From: CAIYRG01 sp965247505
GTDB lineage: Bacteria; Pseudomonadota; Alphaproteobacteria; Micropepsales; Micropepsaceae
Assembly: GCA_965247505.1 (NCBI GenBank)
Contig: OZ252020.1
Span: forward strand, 3,844,001 to 3,908,000
DNA: 64,000 nt
Direction: 5' to 3'
How positions within the stretch are numbered: the stretch's first letter is position 1; every line of letters starts with the position of its first letter. The notes below the pieces were generated by a model. The model saw nothing but the letters and a program-made list of their open reading frames with translations. It had not been told where the DNA came from and ran no database searches. The position numbers and the translations under genes were made by a program. Positions 26,205 to 35,401 of this stretch are shown here, piece by piece.

Positions 26205-26693
26205 ATGACGGGGAAAGCACCCAAAAAACCACGCACATTATTGCGTTATTTGAAAAGCACCTCGCGGCGAAGCTTTGTTCTCTATCCGCTAATGATTATT
26301 GCTCTCGAACTTGCTTTGCGCCGTGGCGAGCTTGTTATTGTTTTTTGGGGGCTACCGCTGCTCGCCTGGGGCTATCTGCAATATCGCATAGTCGGAAAAT
26401 ACCGATTGCATTTGGGCGGAGGAGGGCCGGGCCTCGACACGCCGCCCGATCGCATCGTGGCTGAAGGCCCTTATCGCTTTTTGCGCAACCCGATGTATCT
26501 CGGCCATCTTATTTTCATGGCGGGTCTCGCGATTACGTTCCGCTCTTGGGCTGCGGTTGTTCTTCTTCTTGTTCACATTCCCTGGTTTCACTCACGCGTA
26601 CTTAAAGACGAGGCCCAGCTCGAGCAGCGCTTTGGTGCGCCCTATCTGGAATATAAGAGCCGCGTGAGGCGCTGGATCCCCGGTCTGGTTTGA
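26205..26693 (+). CDS. Isoprenylcysteine carboxyl methyltransferase-like membrane methyltransferase
   Basis: 162 residues, about three to four membrane segments. The PEMT/ICMT signature is clear: VAEGPYRFLRNPMYLGHLI followed by a hydrophobic helix and then DEAQLEQRFGAPYLEYKSRV with RWIPG. These enzymes methylate small molecules or lipids with SAM at the membrane face. ATG 26205 follows GAGAGGAAAA. Divergent from bfd; no functional link is evident. Confidence 0.88.
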   Translation: MTGKAPKKPRTLLRYLKSTSRRSFVLYPLMIIALELALRRGELVIVFWGLPLLAWGYLQYRIVGKYRLHLGGGGPGLDTPPDRIVAEGPYRFLRNPMYLGHLIFMAGLAITFRSWAAVVLLLVHIPWFHSRVLKDEAQLEQRFGAPYLEYKSRVRRWIPGLV

Positions 26694-26730
26694 ATGGTTC
26701 GCGTTTTGATACGCAAAGCGTTAGGCCCGC

Positions 26731-28002
26731 CTACCAAACGCCCGGCCAAGGCTTGCCAACCAAGAATTCAGGGTTGGCGCCCTCACGCGGGCGGAATTTT
26801 TGAATCCGGCCATTGTTGACGGATGCCGTATAGAAATTGCCTTCGCTGTCCGAGGACATTCCATGTACGCCCCACAGCCCACCCGGATACTCGCCAAAGC
26901 TGCCCCAAGAATAGAAAAAATGTCCGTCTAAATCATAACCCAGGATTTTGTGTGTACCTTGGTCCGCGGCCCAAAGCTTTTGGTCGCTGGTAACGATGAA
27001 ACTATGAATGTCCATCGGCGGACGCGGGCCGAATTTCCATTCGTTCAAATAATTGCCGTCTTCGTCGAAGACTTGCACGCGGGCATTGGTGCGATCATTA
27101 ACAAAAACGCGCCGCGTCGTGGGATCGACGCCGATCCCATGCACGTTGTTCCAATGACCGGGGCGGGTTTCGTTTGGAGGCGTACCCGCTTCCCCCCATT
27201 GGGCAAGGAAATTTCCTTCCATGTCGTATTTGATGACGCGCGTATTGTCGTAACCATCGGCCAGATACATTGTGTTCTCGTCCATGAAGACGAGGAAGGT
27301 TGGGCGGCGGAAATGCGTTTCGTCTTCGCCCGGAACGCCGGGCGTGCCGAGCGTCAGCACCAGCTCGCTACCGTCATTAGTGAATTTGTAGACCGCGTGA
27401 CCATCGGCATCGACGATCCAGACATGCTTTTCCGGATCATAGGGGCTTATCTCGACATCATGCGGCCGAACCCAGAGATGATCCCATTGGGTCCATTCCT
27501 CGATAATATTGCCGTCGGAATCGATCACCAGCACGCAATGCTCCCAGCGCCAATCGATCCCGGCTCTGCCGACGCCTTCAGCGTCTAGCTGATCGCCGTT
27601 TGGAATTGCATTACCGGCTTGGCGCAGCGGTAAGCGATTATTGGGGTAGTGCAGTCCCGGGCCGAGTTCGGGAAGCCAAATCGATTCTGGCCGTTCCGTG
27701 ACCAGCGGCAATTCACCTTTTTGGACTAAGAACACACGGTCCGGGCTTTCGGCAAAGACGTCCATCGTGACCGAATAAGTCCAGCCTTCATGCCCGGGAA
27801 GGCTCTCCGACATTGGCTTTGGCCAGTTCTCGACCACCTCATAGGGTCCGAAAATATCCTGGCCGCCCTTTAGTCCTGGAATAGCCGCGAATCCCGCGCC
27901 GGCCACTTCATGTTCCTGCGCATTGCCTGTTCGGCCGTTGACAAGAACGATCGCAACAAGTCCTGCGCCGATTACGGCTAGCACCGCAATAAGTTTTTTC
28001 AT
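26731..28002 (-). CDS. Exported NHL-repeat beta-propeller protein
   Basis: About 423 residues. ATG 28002 (MKKLIAVLAVIGAGLVAIVL) starts a signal/anchor and has GGGAGAC upstream; a longer start at 28053 is less likely. NHL repeats are seen as HWNNVHGIGVDPTTRRVFVN, RVQVFDEDGNYLNEW, KILGYDLDGHFFYSWG and RIQKFRPREGANPEF, giving a six-bladed propeller. The start of the propeller (WEHCVLVIDSDGNIIEEW) resembles peptidyl-alpha-hydroxyglycine lyase-like proteins, but the metal and catalytic residues could not be confirmed. Divergent from the LVIVD lipoprotein gene. Confidence 0.82.
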   Translation of the reverse strand: MKKLIAVLAVIGAGLVAIVLVNGRTGNAQEHEVAGAGFAAIPGLKGGQDIFGPYEVVENWPKPMSESLPGHEGWTYSVTMDVFAESPDRVFLVQKGELPLVTERPESIWLPELGPGLHYPNNRLPLRQAGNAIPNGDQLDAEGVGRAGIDWRWEHCVLVIDSDGNIIEEWTQWDHLWVRPHDVEISPYDPEKHVWIVDADGHAVYKFTNDGSELVLTLGTPGVPGEDETHFRRPTFLVFMDENTMYLADGYDNTRVIKYDMEGNFLAQWGEAGTPPNETRPGHWNNVHGIGVDPTTRRVFVNDRTNARVQVFDEDGNYLNEWKFGPRPPMDIHSFIVTSDQKLWAADQGTHKILGYDLDGHFFYSWGSFGEYPGGLWGVHGMSSDSEGNFYTASVNNGRIQKFRPREGANPEFLVGKPWPGVW

Positions 28003-28123
28003 AAGAAGTCTCCCAGAACGCCCCAGCCCCGGCAGCCTAGACTCCGGAAGCAATATTCTTGATCATAGCTTGGTCGCTACAATTTCGTGACCATACGAAA
28101 TAAATTACTGAGTGGGGAGAGTG

Positions 28124-29644
28124 ATGGCCGGATCAACTCTAATAATCAACGTGAGCCTTTGCACCGGAGCGGCGCTGCTCTTGCTCGGCTGTGGAGTCTC
28201 GTCCGAAGAAGGGGCTGCCCCGGCGCCTGACGCTGCAAGCGGCGCGCAAATTGGTAGCGCAGAAGCCTCGAATATGGGGCTTGTCAGCCATCACGATTTG
28301 CAAGGCAGATCGGCCTATCAACCGGTCGTGCATGCCTATGGTGATCGGCGGATTCTATTTGTTGGTCATCACATTGGTGAGGCCATGAACCCCCAAACAG
28401 GAAATGTCGAACAAAACGGCACGTCCATTGTGGATGTCACCGATCCCTCCACCCCGCAAATGCTGCGTCATTTGCCGGCGAACGGCGAAGGAATAAGCGG
28501 TGCCCAGCATGCGCAGATCTGCGACGGCGCGGCGCTGCCCAATGGCGATCCCGCCAAGGTCTATCTTGTGCGTACAAACGGGCTGGTAAGTTACGAGCTC
28601 TACGATGTAACCGATCCGGCTTCGCCTGAATTTATTCTGACCATTGATGAGACAGGCAATTCCTCGCGGCCCGAATCGAGCCGCGGAAATCGCGAAACCC
28701 ATAAGATTCAATGGGAATGCGAAAGCGGGATTGGTTATTTCAATGGCACGCCGGAAGGCTGGCGCGTAACTCGTGCGCTTCAGGCCTATGATCTCGGCAC
28801 ACCGGAGGAGCCGCGCCATATTCGCGATTTTGGGCTTTTGGGCTACCAGCCGGACGCAGAAGGGCCGTTTCCCGCCTATCTGGTATCGGGACTGCACCAA
28901 CCCTTTGCTTTGGGCAACCGAATCTATCTCGGCTATGGCAGCGGCAATGACGGAACGCTGCAGATTCTCGATCGCGATAAGTTTCTAAACGGCGATCCGG
29001 AATCAATTGATCCTTTCGCGCCGACACCGGAGAATTTACTTTATCCCCAGATCGCGCGGCTCGACATGCCGTCCTATTGGGGTGTGCATACGGCCAAACC
29101 GCTTCTGGACTTTCCGATTGCCGACTACCAAGACGACGAAGCACACAGCACGCGCGATTTTCTCATGGTGGTGTCCGAGGCGCAAGGTGCGCGCTGTGAT
29201 TCTGCGCGGGACATCACGTTCATGATCGACATCACGGAAGAAGATAAGCCTTTCCCGGTCTCGTCATTCCAAACCCCGGCAGAACCAGGCGGCTTTTGCC
29301 AACGCGGCAGCCGCTTCGGCCCCCATTCGATGCAGGATGAGTTCCATCCGGGATTCGATCACACATTAGCGGTCATGTCTTACTTCAACGGAGGTATTCG
29401 CGCCTTCGATATTCGCGATCCCTTTCACCCGGTGGAGGTCGCGTATTTCGTTCCCGAGATCACCGAGAACACGAGCGAGGCCTGCTCAGATGTGGATGGG
29501 GTTCGGCAATGCGTGCAAGTTATACAAACCAACAATGTCAATATTGACGACCGTGGCTATATCTATGCCGTCGATCGCTCACATACCGGACTGCACATCG
29601 TTGAGCTGACGGGCCCAGCGCGAGAGATAGCAGGGTTGGAGTAG
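28124..29644 (+). CDS. LVIVD-repeat beta-propeller lipoprotein
   Basis: About 506 residues. ATG 28124 is preferred (GGGGAGA upstream) over 28112. Lipobox LLLGC at about residue 24. LVIVD-type repeats are visible: GTSIVDVTDPSTPQMLRHLP, YELYDVTDPASPEFILTID, QAYDLGTPEEPRHIRDFG and IRAFDIRDPFHPVEVAYFVP. Surface or periplasmic propeller of unknown partner. A disulfide is possible in CSDVDGVRQC near the end. Convergent with the lipoprotein gene at 29947. Confidence 0.85.
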   Translation: MAGSTLIINVSLCTGAALLLLGCGVSSEEGAAPAPDAASGAQIGSAEASNMGLVSHHDLQGRSAYQPVVHAYGDRRILFVGHHIGEAMNPQTGNVEQNGTSIVDVTDPSTPQMLRHLPANGEGISGAQHAQICDGAALPNGDPAKVYLVRTNGLVSYELYDVTDPASPEFILTIDETGNSSRPESSRGNRETHKIQWECESGIGYFNGTPEGWRVTRALQAYDLGTPEEPRHIRDFGLLGYQPDAEGPFPAYLVSGLHQPFALGNRIYLGYGSGNDGTLQILDRDKFLNGDPESIDPFAPTPENLLYPQIARLDMPSYWGVHTAKPLLDFPIADYQDDEAHSTRDFLMVVSEAQGARCDSARDITFMIDITEEDKPFPVSSFQTPAEPGGFCQRGSRFGPHSMQDEFHPGFDHTLAVMSYFNGGIRAFDIRDPFHPVEVAYFVPEITENTSEACSDVDGVRQCVQVIQTNNVNIDDRGYIYAVDRSHTGLHIVELTGPAREIAGLE

Positions 29645-29946
29645 GTTAGCGCTCTCAAATCGAAGTGCATTCAGATGCGCCCGGTAATTCACAATTGTCA
29701 TCCCGGTCGAGCGCGTTTTACGCGCCTTTAGCTAGTTCGCGTGTAAAGCACGCGGGCGAATCCCACACTTGTCATGGCCCTACTTGATAGGCCACCCAGT
29801 AGCCGCGGGTCCGCGCGGCGAACGAGCCCCAAGATCATCTAGGTGGCCTCGCCCCGCGCGTTTTACGCGCCAATAATTGGATTCGCATGCAAGGCATGCG
29901 GGGCGGGCCATGACAATAATGGGGGTGAACCAACGGTTCGCGTTAT
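29645..29946. repeat. Intergenic REP-like palindromes between convergent genes
   Basis: 302 bases with two copies of the hairpin GCGCG-TTTTA-CGCGC (29711-29725 and 29856-29870) and related pieces such as CGCATGCAAGGCATGCGGGG near 29884. A GTCAT-CCCGG start at about 29697 recalls the repeat after lpd at 702. The position between two converging genes fits a bidirectional transcript end. No gene is seen. Confidence 0.6.
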
Positions 29947-30873
29947 CTAAAAATTGGGCGTCGGGTCATTGGGAATGGGAACCAGGCCCTGATTGAATCG
30001 ATCGTCGTTGTTTTCGGGACAGATCGATTCTTCTATCGGGAAGTCCGCCAATTCATAGATCTGCATCATGGAATGGGGCGCATTAAACGCGACGGGGTCT
30101 TCCACCGTTGCAATGATTTGAATCACTTTGTTGTTGGGATCGGAAAAATAAGCGTCGTTACGCGGTCGCGGTGCATCGGTGATCAGATCGGGGGAGCCGG
30201 GAATTATCCGGATGCGTTCCACTACATGTAATTGTTCGCTGTGCGGGATCGGAAAATTGCCCATATAGGTTTCGTCGTTCAGGCCGATAGTATCGACGAC
30301 AAGGGTATCGCCTTCATAATGGCCGACAGATTCTCCCATCCAACTCGGTTCGGGATTGTCGCTATGTTTTTCGTTCAGATAGATGCGCCGAACGGTTTGG
30401 CCGCGCTGGTGAACGATTGTTACCATATTGGGTGTTTGCAGAAACAATGCCGGTTCCGCAGTAAAGCCGAGGAATCCCGGTACGCCCGGCGGGAAGCAGC
30501 GCTGTGCTGCGCTAAACGGAAAACCGCCGGCAAACACAGCCTCATTTGCTTCGCGCGTGACTTGCGCCGCCCAAGGCTGCAAGAGCGGGTGGGTATCGTC
30601 GCCGATGCGCAATGTTGGAAGTCCACCGCTATTGTTCCCGGAATGCGGATGGTCGGGATGATCGCGGATCGGCCCGCGCGCGCCCGGGGCACCCGACGTT
30701 GGCGGCATGATGTTGGCTTGACGGGAATGCCAGCCAAAACCGTTCATAAAGAAGTCGGGGATCGCGCTTGGTTCTGGTTCGCGTACCGAACAGCCCGACA
30801 TCAGGAATATCGCAGCTGCAGCGCTTGCCAGTGCAGCACTGCGATTAAAACGGTATCCGGCCTTGTTCTTCAC
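29947..30873 (-). CDS. Lipoprotein of the GESVGHYEGDTLVVDT family (uncharacterised)
   Basis: 308 residues; GTG start at 30873 after GAGGGG. Lipobox MSGC at about residue 28. After a Pro/Gly-rich stretch comes PTLRIGDDTHPLLQPWAAQV, a Cys-containing loop (QRCFPPGVPGFLGF), then LFLQTPNMVTIVHQRGQTVR and RRIYLNEKHS, and the core WMGESVGHYEGDTLVVDTIG, followed by SEQLHVVERIRI and IIATVEDPVAFNAP. The same order of blocks is found in the proteins at 51330 and 52262. I know this family only as hypothetical exported proteins from proteobacteria and acidobacteria. Predicted mostly beta. Confidence 0.75.
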   Translation of the reverse strand: MKNKAGYRFNRSAALASAAAAIFLMSGCSVREPEPSAIPDFFMNGFGWHSRQANIMPPTSGAPGARGPIRDHPDHPHSGNNSGGLPTLRIGDDTHPLLQPWAAQVTREANEAVFAGGFPFSAAQRCFPPGVPGFLGFTAEPALFLQTPNMVTIVHQRGQTVRRIYLNEKHSDNPEPSWMGESVGHYEGDTLVVDTIGLNDETYMGNFPIPHSEQLHVVERIRIIPGSPDLITDAPRPRNDAYFSDPNNKVIQIIATVEDPVAFNAPHSMMQIYELADFPIEESICPENNDDRFNQGLVPIPNDPTPNF

Positions 30874-30947
30874 ACATTACCCCTCGGGAATTTGCTACGC
30901 CGACCATAACACTCAGTCCCAGGCATTAAAACGCGGGCTGCGCCCGG

Positions 30948-31015
30948 CCCTCACACTTCGACGGGCTCAGTGTGAGGGCAGAGGAAAAACCTCACCCTGA
31001 GCTTATCGAAGGGGG
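30948..31015. repeat. Intergenic inverted repeat (CCCTCACAC...GTGTGAGGG and mirrored half)
   Basis: Stem CCCTCACAC (30948-30956) pairs with GTGTGAGGG (30970-30978) around CTTCGACGGGCTCA. A mirrored, related half CTCACCCTGAGCTTATCGAA follows at 30991-31010. Elements with CACCCTGAGCTTGTCGAAGG are a widespread intergenic repeat in proteobacterial genomes. It lies between two leftward genes and may attenuate read-through. Confidence 0.65.
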
Positions 31016-31043
31016 AGTAGGTGGGCCTCCTCGGTCCCCTACG

Positions 31044-33221
31044 CTAATGGTCCACCGGCGTATCGCGCATCTGGAAGTGGTAAACTTTCGGCCTCGTGCC
31101 CTTGCCGGTCTCCATGTGAAACGGCGTGCGGTTGCCTGAAGTCGACCACAATCCACGGCCTTTCCAGCCCGCATCGATATCGTCGATCCGGCCATCGAGG
31201 CCTTTTGCGAAAAATCCCATAGGATAGGGAACACGCAGTGTGACCACTTCTTCATCTACCAGCGCTAGAAGAGAGTCGGAGGTGTTTCCGATGACGACGG
31301 GAACATTCTCGCCGAGCCCCAGCGTGTTGAACTGGTCGACCCAAGTGTAATAGCTGGTCTCGGCACTGCCCGGGACATCTTGGATGTTCTTATATTGAGG
31401 CCCCGGCATTTCATAAAAGGCCCAGCCTTCGGGACAATGCCGTCCGGTGGCTTCCGGACCGTTGAGAGGCGCGGTGCATTTGCGCACATCGAAGCTTGCA
31501 ATGTGCCCGCTTTGCACGCCGGCCCACATCACGCCATTGCGGTCTATATCCGCGCCGCGGATGGAATGCCCCCTAAGCGGCGCGTCTTCGTCGTAATAGG
31601 GCGTTTCATAATACTGGGCGAGCGCGGTTCGTGCTGGGTCGTCGCCCGGAATGAGACGTACGACGCCGCTTGGGAAATCCCTTACCGAACCCCAGATCGA
31701 GCCGTCGACCGGGCTGATCGAGACCGAGTAATTGCTGACATCCAAGATCTTGTCGCGGGTGGGATCGATGGGATCGTTGGGACCCACGGGATCGGGATCG
31801 CGTACGCCATTGCCGTTGGTATCGAGCACGAAGGGAGTCCAGCCCTGTGCTGCGGCAACGTCGCCGGTTTCTTCGAAGATTGTGGAGTTGAACCAGCCGA
31901 TCTGCCCGCCGCCGCCGGAAAACCACAGCGTGTGGGTTCCATCTTCCGAGAACACGAGATGATGCGTTCCGAAGCAGGTTGGGATCAGTTCCCATTCACC
32001 ACTTGCCGGGTCATACATTGTAACATCGCGGCCTGAGGCATCGAGGGGCCAGGCTTGCGCGGAGGGATGGTCAGACCCTTCACGGCAGAAATCGGGATTT
32101 GCCCTTGTTTTGGCCCGCGCTCCGAACCAGGTGCGCCCTCTATGATCCATCATCGGATTGTGATTGTTCGTGCGCGCGTCCCAAATCCGTTCCTCACCCC
32201 AATAGGGCGAGGGCGCTATAATAGGATCGGCATGCGCAAGAGGCATGTCGGGATCGGCGAGCGGCATCGCAACACTACTAGCGATGTTGTTTACGGGATC
32301 GAGTATCGGAACTAGGTCGCTGCTCACTTCGGCTGAGCCATAAAGCTTGCCATAGCCGTTCACCTTCGGATCTCGACGATCGGTCGAAATCACGTCATGC
32401 ATATAGTGGTGCGGCTCGGCAAAATCCCATTGCGTTACAACAAGATTACGTTCGACACCTTGCGGCCGTGTCGGCTTTTCGAAGGGAAGCTCTCCCGCCT
32501 CGATGCGGTCGGTCCAATCCGCAAACTCCTCGAGTGGGCGCCGTGGACCAAAGCCGCTAATGCCCTCAACCATGCGAAGTCCAGGCATTCCCGATTGAAT
32601 GCGCCTGGTCCAGGCTTCCATGCTGTCCTCATATTCATCGAACGCCGCAGGTAAGGTACGGGTCGCTTCATTGCCAAATTGATGGCATGAATAACACCCG
32701 GTCGATTTCAGCCTGTAAATCCAGTGTTCCTGACTTTGAATATTCGGGGAAATGCCGTTTCCGTCATCGCCAGTTCCGGGAAACTCATTCGCTTCAGGTA
32801 TCTCCATCATTGAGCCCCAATAGAGCGCCGGGTAGATTTGCGCTGCCGATCTTTCATCGGGGGCAATTTCTGGCGCGAGGTGAACTTGGTCGCCGGGTGC
32901 AGCCTCTATCTTTGTTGAATCAAGCAGTCCGTAGCCGCGTGACCACACCAAATATGTGGCATCCGGTAAATCCGGAATCACATAGCGGCCTTCGTCATCG
33001 GTTGCGACGCTGCGGACAAACCTTGTGGGCAAGTCATCGGTTTCTGCGATCACCCATACACCAGCTTCCGGGCCGTCGGGTCCCATGACGATTCCGCCGA
33101 TATCGTCGCCGTCGATTGCGATACGATTTCCGCCGCCAGCAACCAAGCCTTCCTGGAAGAAGTACCACCCGGCCACGGCGAGAATCGCGACGGCGCCAAA
33201 AAGGAGTATTGATGACCTCAT
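31044..33221 (-). CDS. Membrane-anchored CnaB / c-haem / beta-propeller protein
   Basis: 725 residues in a rarely seen order: an N-terminal membrane segment (LFGAVAILAVAGWYFF), a carboxypeptidase-regulatory/CnaB-like domain (IGGIVMGPDGPEAGVWVIAE to EGRYVIPDLPDATYLVW), a single c-type haem motif CYSCHQFG near residue 180, then a long propeller region with streptogramin-lyase-like blades (SVSISPVDGSIWGSV, RGADIDRNGVMWAGVQSG). C-terminus LRDTPVDH-type. The haem and propeller suggest a periplasmic oxidoreductase or electron-transfer module. SD GGAGG before ATG 33221. A decayed tandem paralogue lies just upstream. Confidence 0.82.
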   Translation of the reverse strand: MRSSILLFGAVAILAVAGWYFFQEGLVAGGGNRIAIDGDDIGGIVMGPDGPEAGVWVIAETDDLPTRFVRSVATDDEGRYVIPDLPDATYLVWSRGYGLLDSTKIEAAPGDQVHLAPEIAPDERSAAQIYPALYWGSMMEIPEANEFPGTGDDGNGISPNIQSQEHWIYRLKSTGCYSCHQFGNEATRTLPAAFDEYEDSMEAWTRRIQSGMPGLRMVEGISGFGPRRPLEEFADWTDRIEAGELPFEKPTRPQGVERNLVVTQWDFAEPHHYMHDVISTDRRDPKVNGYGKLYGSAEVSSDLVPILDPVNNIASSVAMPLADPDMPLAHADPIIAPSPYWGEERIWDARTNNHNPMMDHRGRTWFGARAKTRANPDFCREGSDHPSAQAWPLDASGRDVTMYDPASGEWELIPTCFGTHHLVFSEDGTHTLWFSGGGGQIGWFNSTIFEETGDVAAAQGWTPFVLDTNGNGVRDPDPVGPNDPIDPTRDKILDVSNYSVSISPVDGSIWGSVRDFPSGVVRLIPGDDPARTALAQYYETPYYDEDAPLRGHSIRGADIDRNGVMWAGVQSGHIASFDVRKCTAPLNGPEATGRHCPEGWAFYEMPGPQYKNIQDVPGSAETSYYTWVDQFNTLGLGENVPVVIGNTSDSLLALVDEEVVTLRVPYPMGFFAKGLDGRIDDIDAGWKGRGLWSTSGNRTPFHMETGKGTRPKVYHFQMRDTPVDH

Positions 33222-33406
33222 TGTTCTGCCTCCGACGAGAATTAATCAGTGCCCATTGGCATGCCCCAACGCCCATCTTTAAATGTCGTTAGGGCCCCAT
33301 GTCGTTAGAAAAAGAAGTGTAGCGAAAATCGGAGCCGATCTCACGACTTTATTGAAGCATCAGCCATAGAGCCGATAAATTTTATTTCTGGCCCTATCTT
33401 TATATT

Positions 33407-35267
33407 TCAATGATCCAGCGGCGTGTCGCGTAGCTGGAAATGGTAGACTTTGGGCCTGGTTCCCATGCCCGTTTCCACATGAAACGGTGTGCGATTACCT
33501 GAGGTCGACCACAAACCACGGCCTTTCCAGCCGGCATTGATATCATCGATCCGCCCGTCGAGGCCTTTGGCGAAATATCCCAAGGGGTAGGGAACGCGCA
33601 GGGTGATCACTTCCTCATCCACCAAAGCGAGAAGTGAATCGGAAGCATTGCCTATGACAACCGGGATATTTTCACCCAGCCCCAGCGTGTTGAACTGATC
33701 GATCCAGGTGTAATAGCTGGTTTCGCCGCCGCCGGGGACATCTTGGATGTTCTTATATTGCGGTCCCGGCACCTCAAAGAATGCCCAACCTTCGGGACAA
33801 TGCCGTCCGGTCGCTTCGGGCCCATTAAGGGGACCGGTGCATTTGCGCACATCGAAACTTGCAATGTGCCCGCTTTGTACGCCCGCCCACATTACGCCGT
33901 TGCGGTCGATGTCCGCTCCGCGAATGGAGTGCGCCTTTAATGGCGCGTCTTCATCGTAATAGGGCAATTGATAATATTGGGTGATCGCAGTGCGTTCTGG
34001 GTTGTCTCCTGGAATGACACGCAGGATGCCGCCGGAAAAATCGCGCACCCCCCCCAGATCGAACCATCGACCGGGCTGATCGAAACCGAATAATTGTTCA
34101 TCGCAACGATCTTGTCTCGCGCCGGATCAAGGGGATCATTTGCGCCCGCAGGGTTTGGATCGCGCACGCCAAACCATGCGCGCCCCCGATGATCGAGCAT
34201 CGGGTTATGATTGCTGGTGTGACTGGTTCAAATTTTTCCTCTCCCCAATAGGGCGACGGAGAAATGATGGGATTGTCATGCGCGAGCGGCATATCGGGAT
34301 CGGCGAGCGGCATCTCAACCGCGCTTATCGTGTTATTTATCGGATCGAGGATTGGAACAAGGTCGGTGCTCACATCGGTGGAGCCGAAAATTGGACCGTA
34401 GCCGTTCACTGTGGGGTCTCTGCGGTCGGTCGAAATCACGTCATGCAAGAAGTCATAGGGCTCAGTAAAGTCCCATTGCGTCACGACCACATTGCGTTCG
34501 ACACCTTGCGGGCGCGCCGGCCTTTCAAAGGGTAGCTCGCCCGCCTCAATGCGGTCGGTCCAGTCGGCATATTCTTCTAGCGCGCGGCGCGCGCCAAACT
34601 CATTTATGCGTTCAACCATGCCGAGTCCGTCATTGCCGGATTGAATGCGGACGGCCCATGCTTCGAAACTGTCTTCATATTCAGCGAATATGGCGGGCAA
34701 AGCGCGAGTAGCACTGTTGCCGAACTGATGGCAGGAATAGCAGCCAGACGATTTTAAATGATCGAGCCAATGTTCCTGGCTGAGAACATCCGGGGAAATT
34801 CCGTTTCCTGCATCACCCGTTCCAGGAAGCTCATCGCCGCTGGGAACGTTCAGCAACGCACCCCAATACATTGCCGGATAAATATCCGCTGCAGATTTTT
34901 CGTCAGGCGCGATTTCTGACGCAAGATGAACTTGGTCGCCCGGCGCTGCTTCAATCTTTGTCGAGTCGAGAAGCCCATAGCCGCGTGCCCACACCAAATA
35001 GGTTGCCTCGGGTAAATCCGGAATAACATAGCGGCCATCGTCATCGGTGACGACGCTACGAACAAATCTGGTCGGCAAATCGTCGGTTTCAGCAATGACC
35101 CAGACACCAGCTTCGGGGCCGTCAGGTCCCATGACGATTCCACCGATGTCGTCGCTATCTATTGCGACACGGCCCGGATCGTCAGTGACCACGCCTTCCT
35201 GGAAGAAGTAATACCCAACTGCACCGAGAACGACGGCACTGCCGATAAGGAGTATTGAATTTCTCAA
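33407..35267 (-). pseudogene. Decayed tandem paralogue of the CnaB/haem/propeller protein
   Basis: Close paralogue of the gene at 31044-33221. The reading starts at TTG 35267 (LRNSILLIGSAVV after GGAGG; the sister has ATG at the same point) and keeps the CnaB domain and CYSCHQFG. Then three defects: the frame changes after PYWGEEKFEP (about 34230), roughly 100 residues are missing between AWFG and VRDPNPAG (about 34165-34180), and a second shift occurs in a G run at about 34050 (DGSIWGG to VRDF). The C-terminal part 33407-34048 is intact. The 185 bases before the next gene hold nothing recognised. Confidence 0.9.
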
Positions 35268-35401
35268 TGTTTTGCCTCCGGCGAGATTCGACCAGCGCCC
35301 ACGCTCTAATGTCATTAGGCAGAGCAGTGTAGCGAAATATGCAACCGATCTCATCGCTATATTAAAGCAACGGCCAACAGGACGATGAATTCAAGTGCAG
35401 T

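Noticed and set aside
26950..27588. A 212-codon frame opposite the NHL propeller gene.
   Set aside because: NHL repeats on the minus strand are unambiguous; the plus frame is a shadow.
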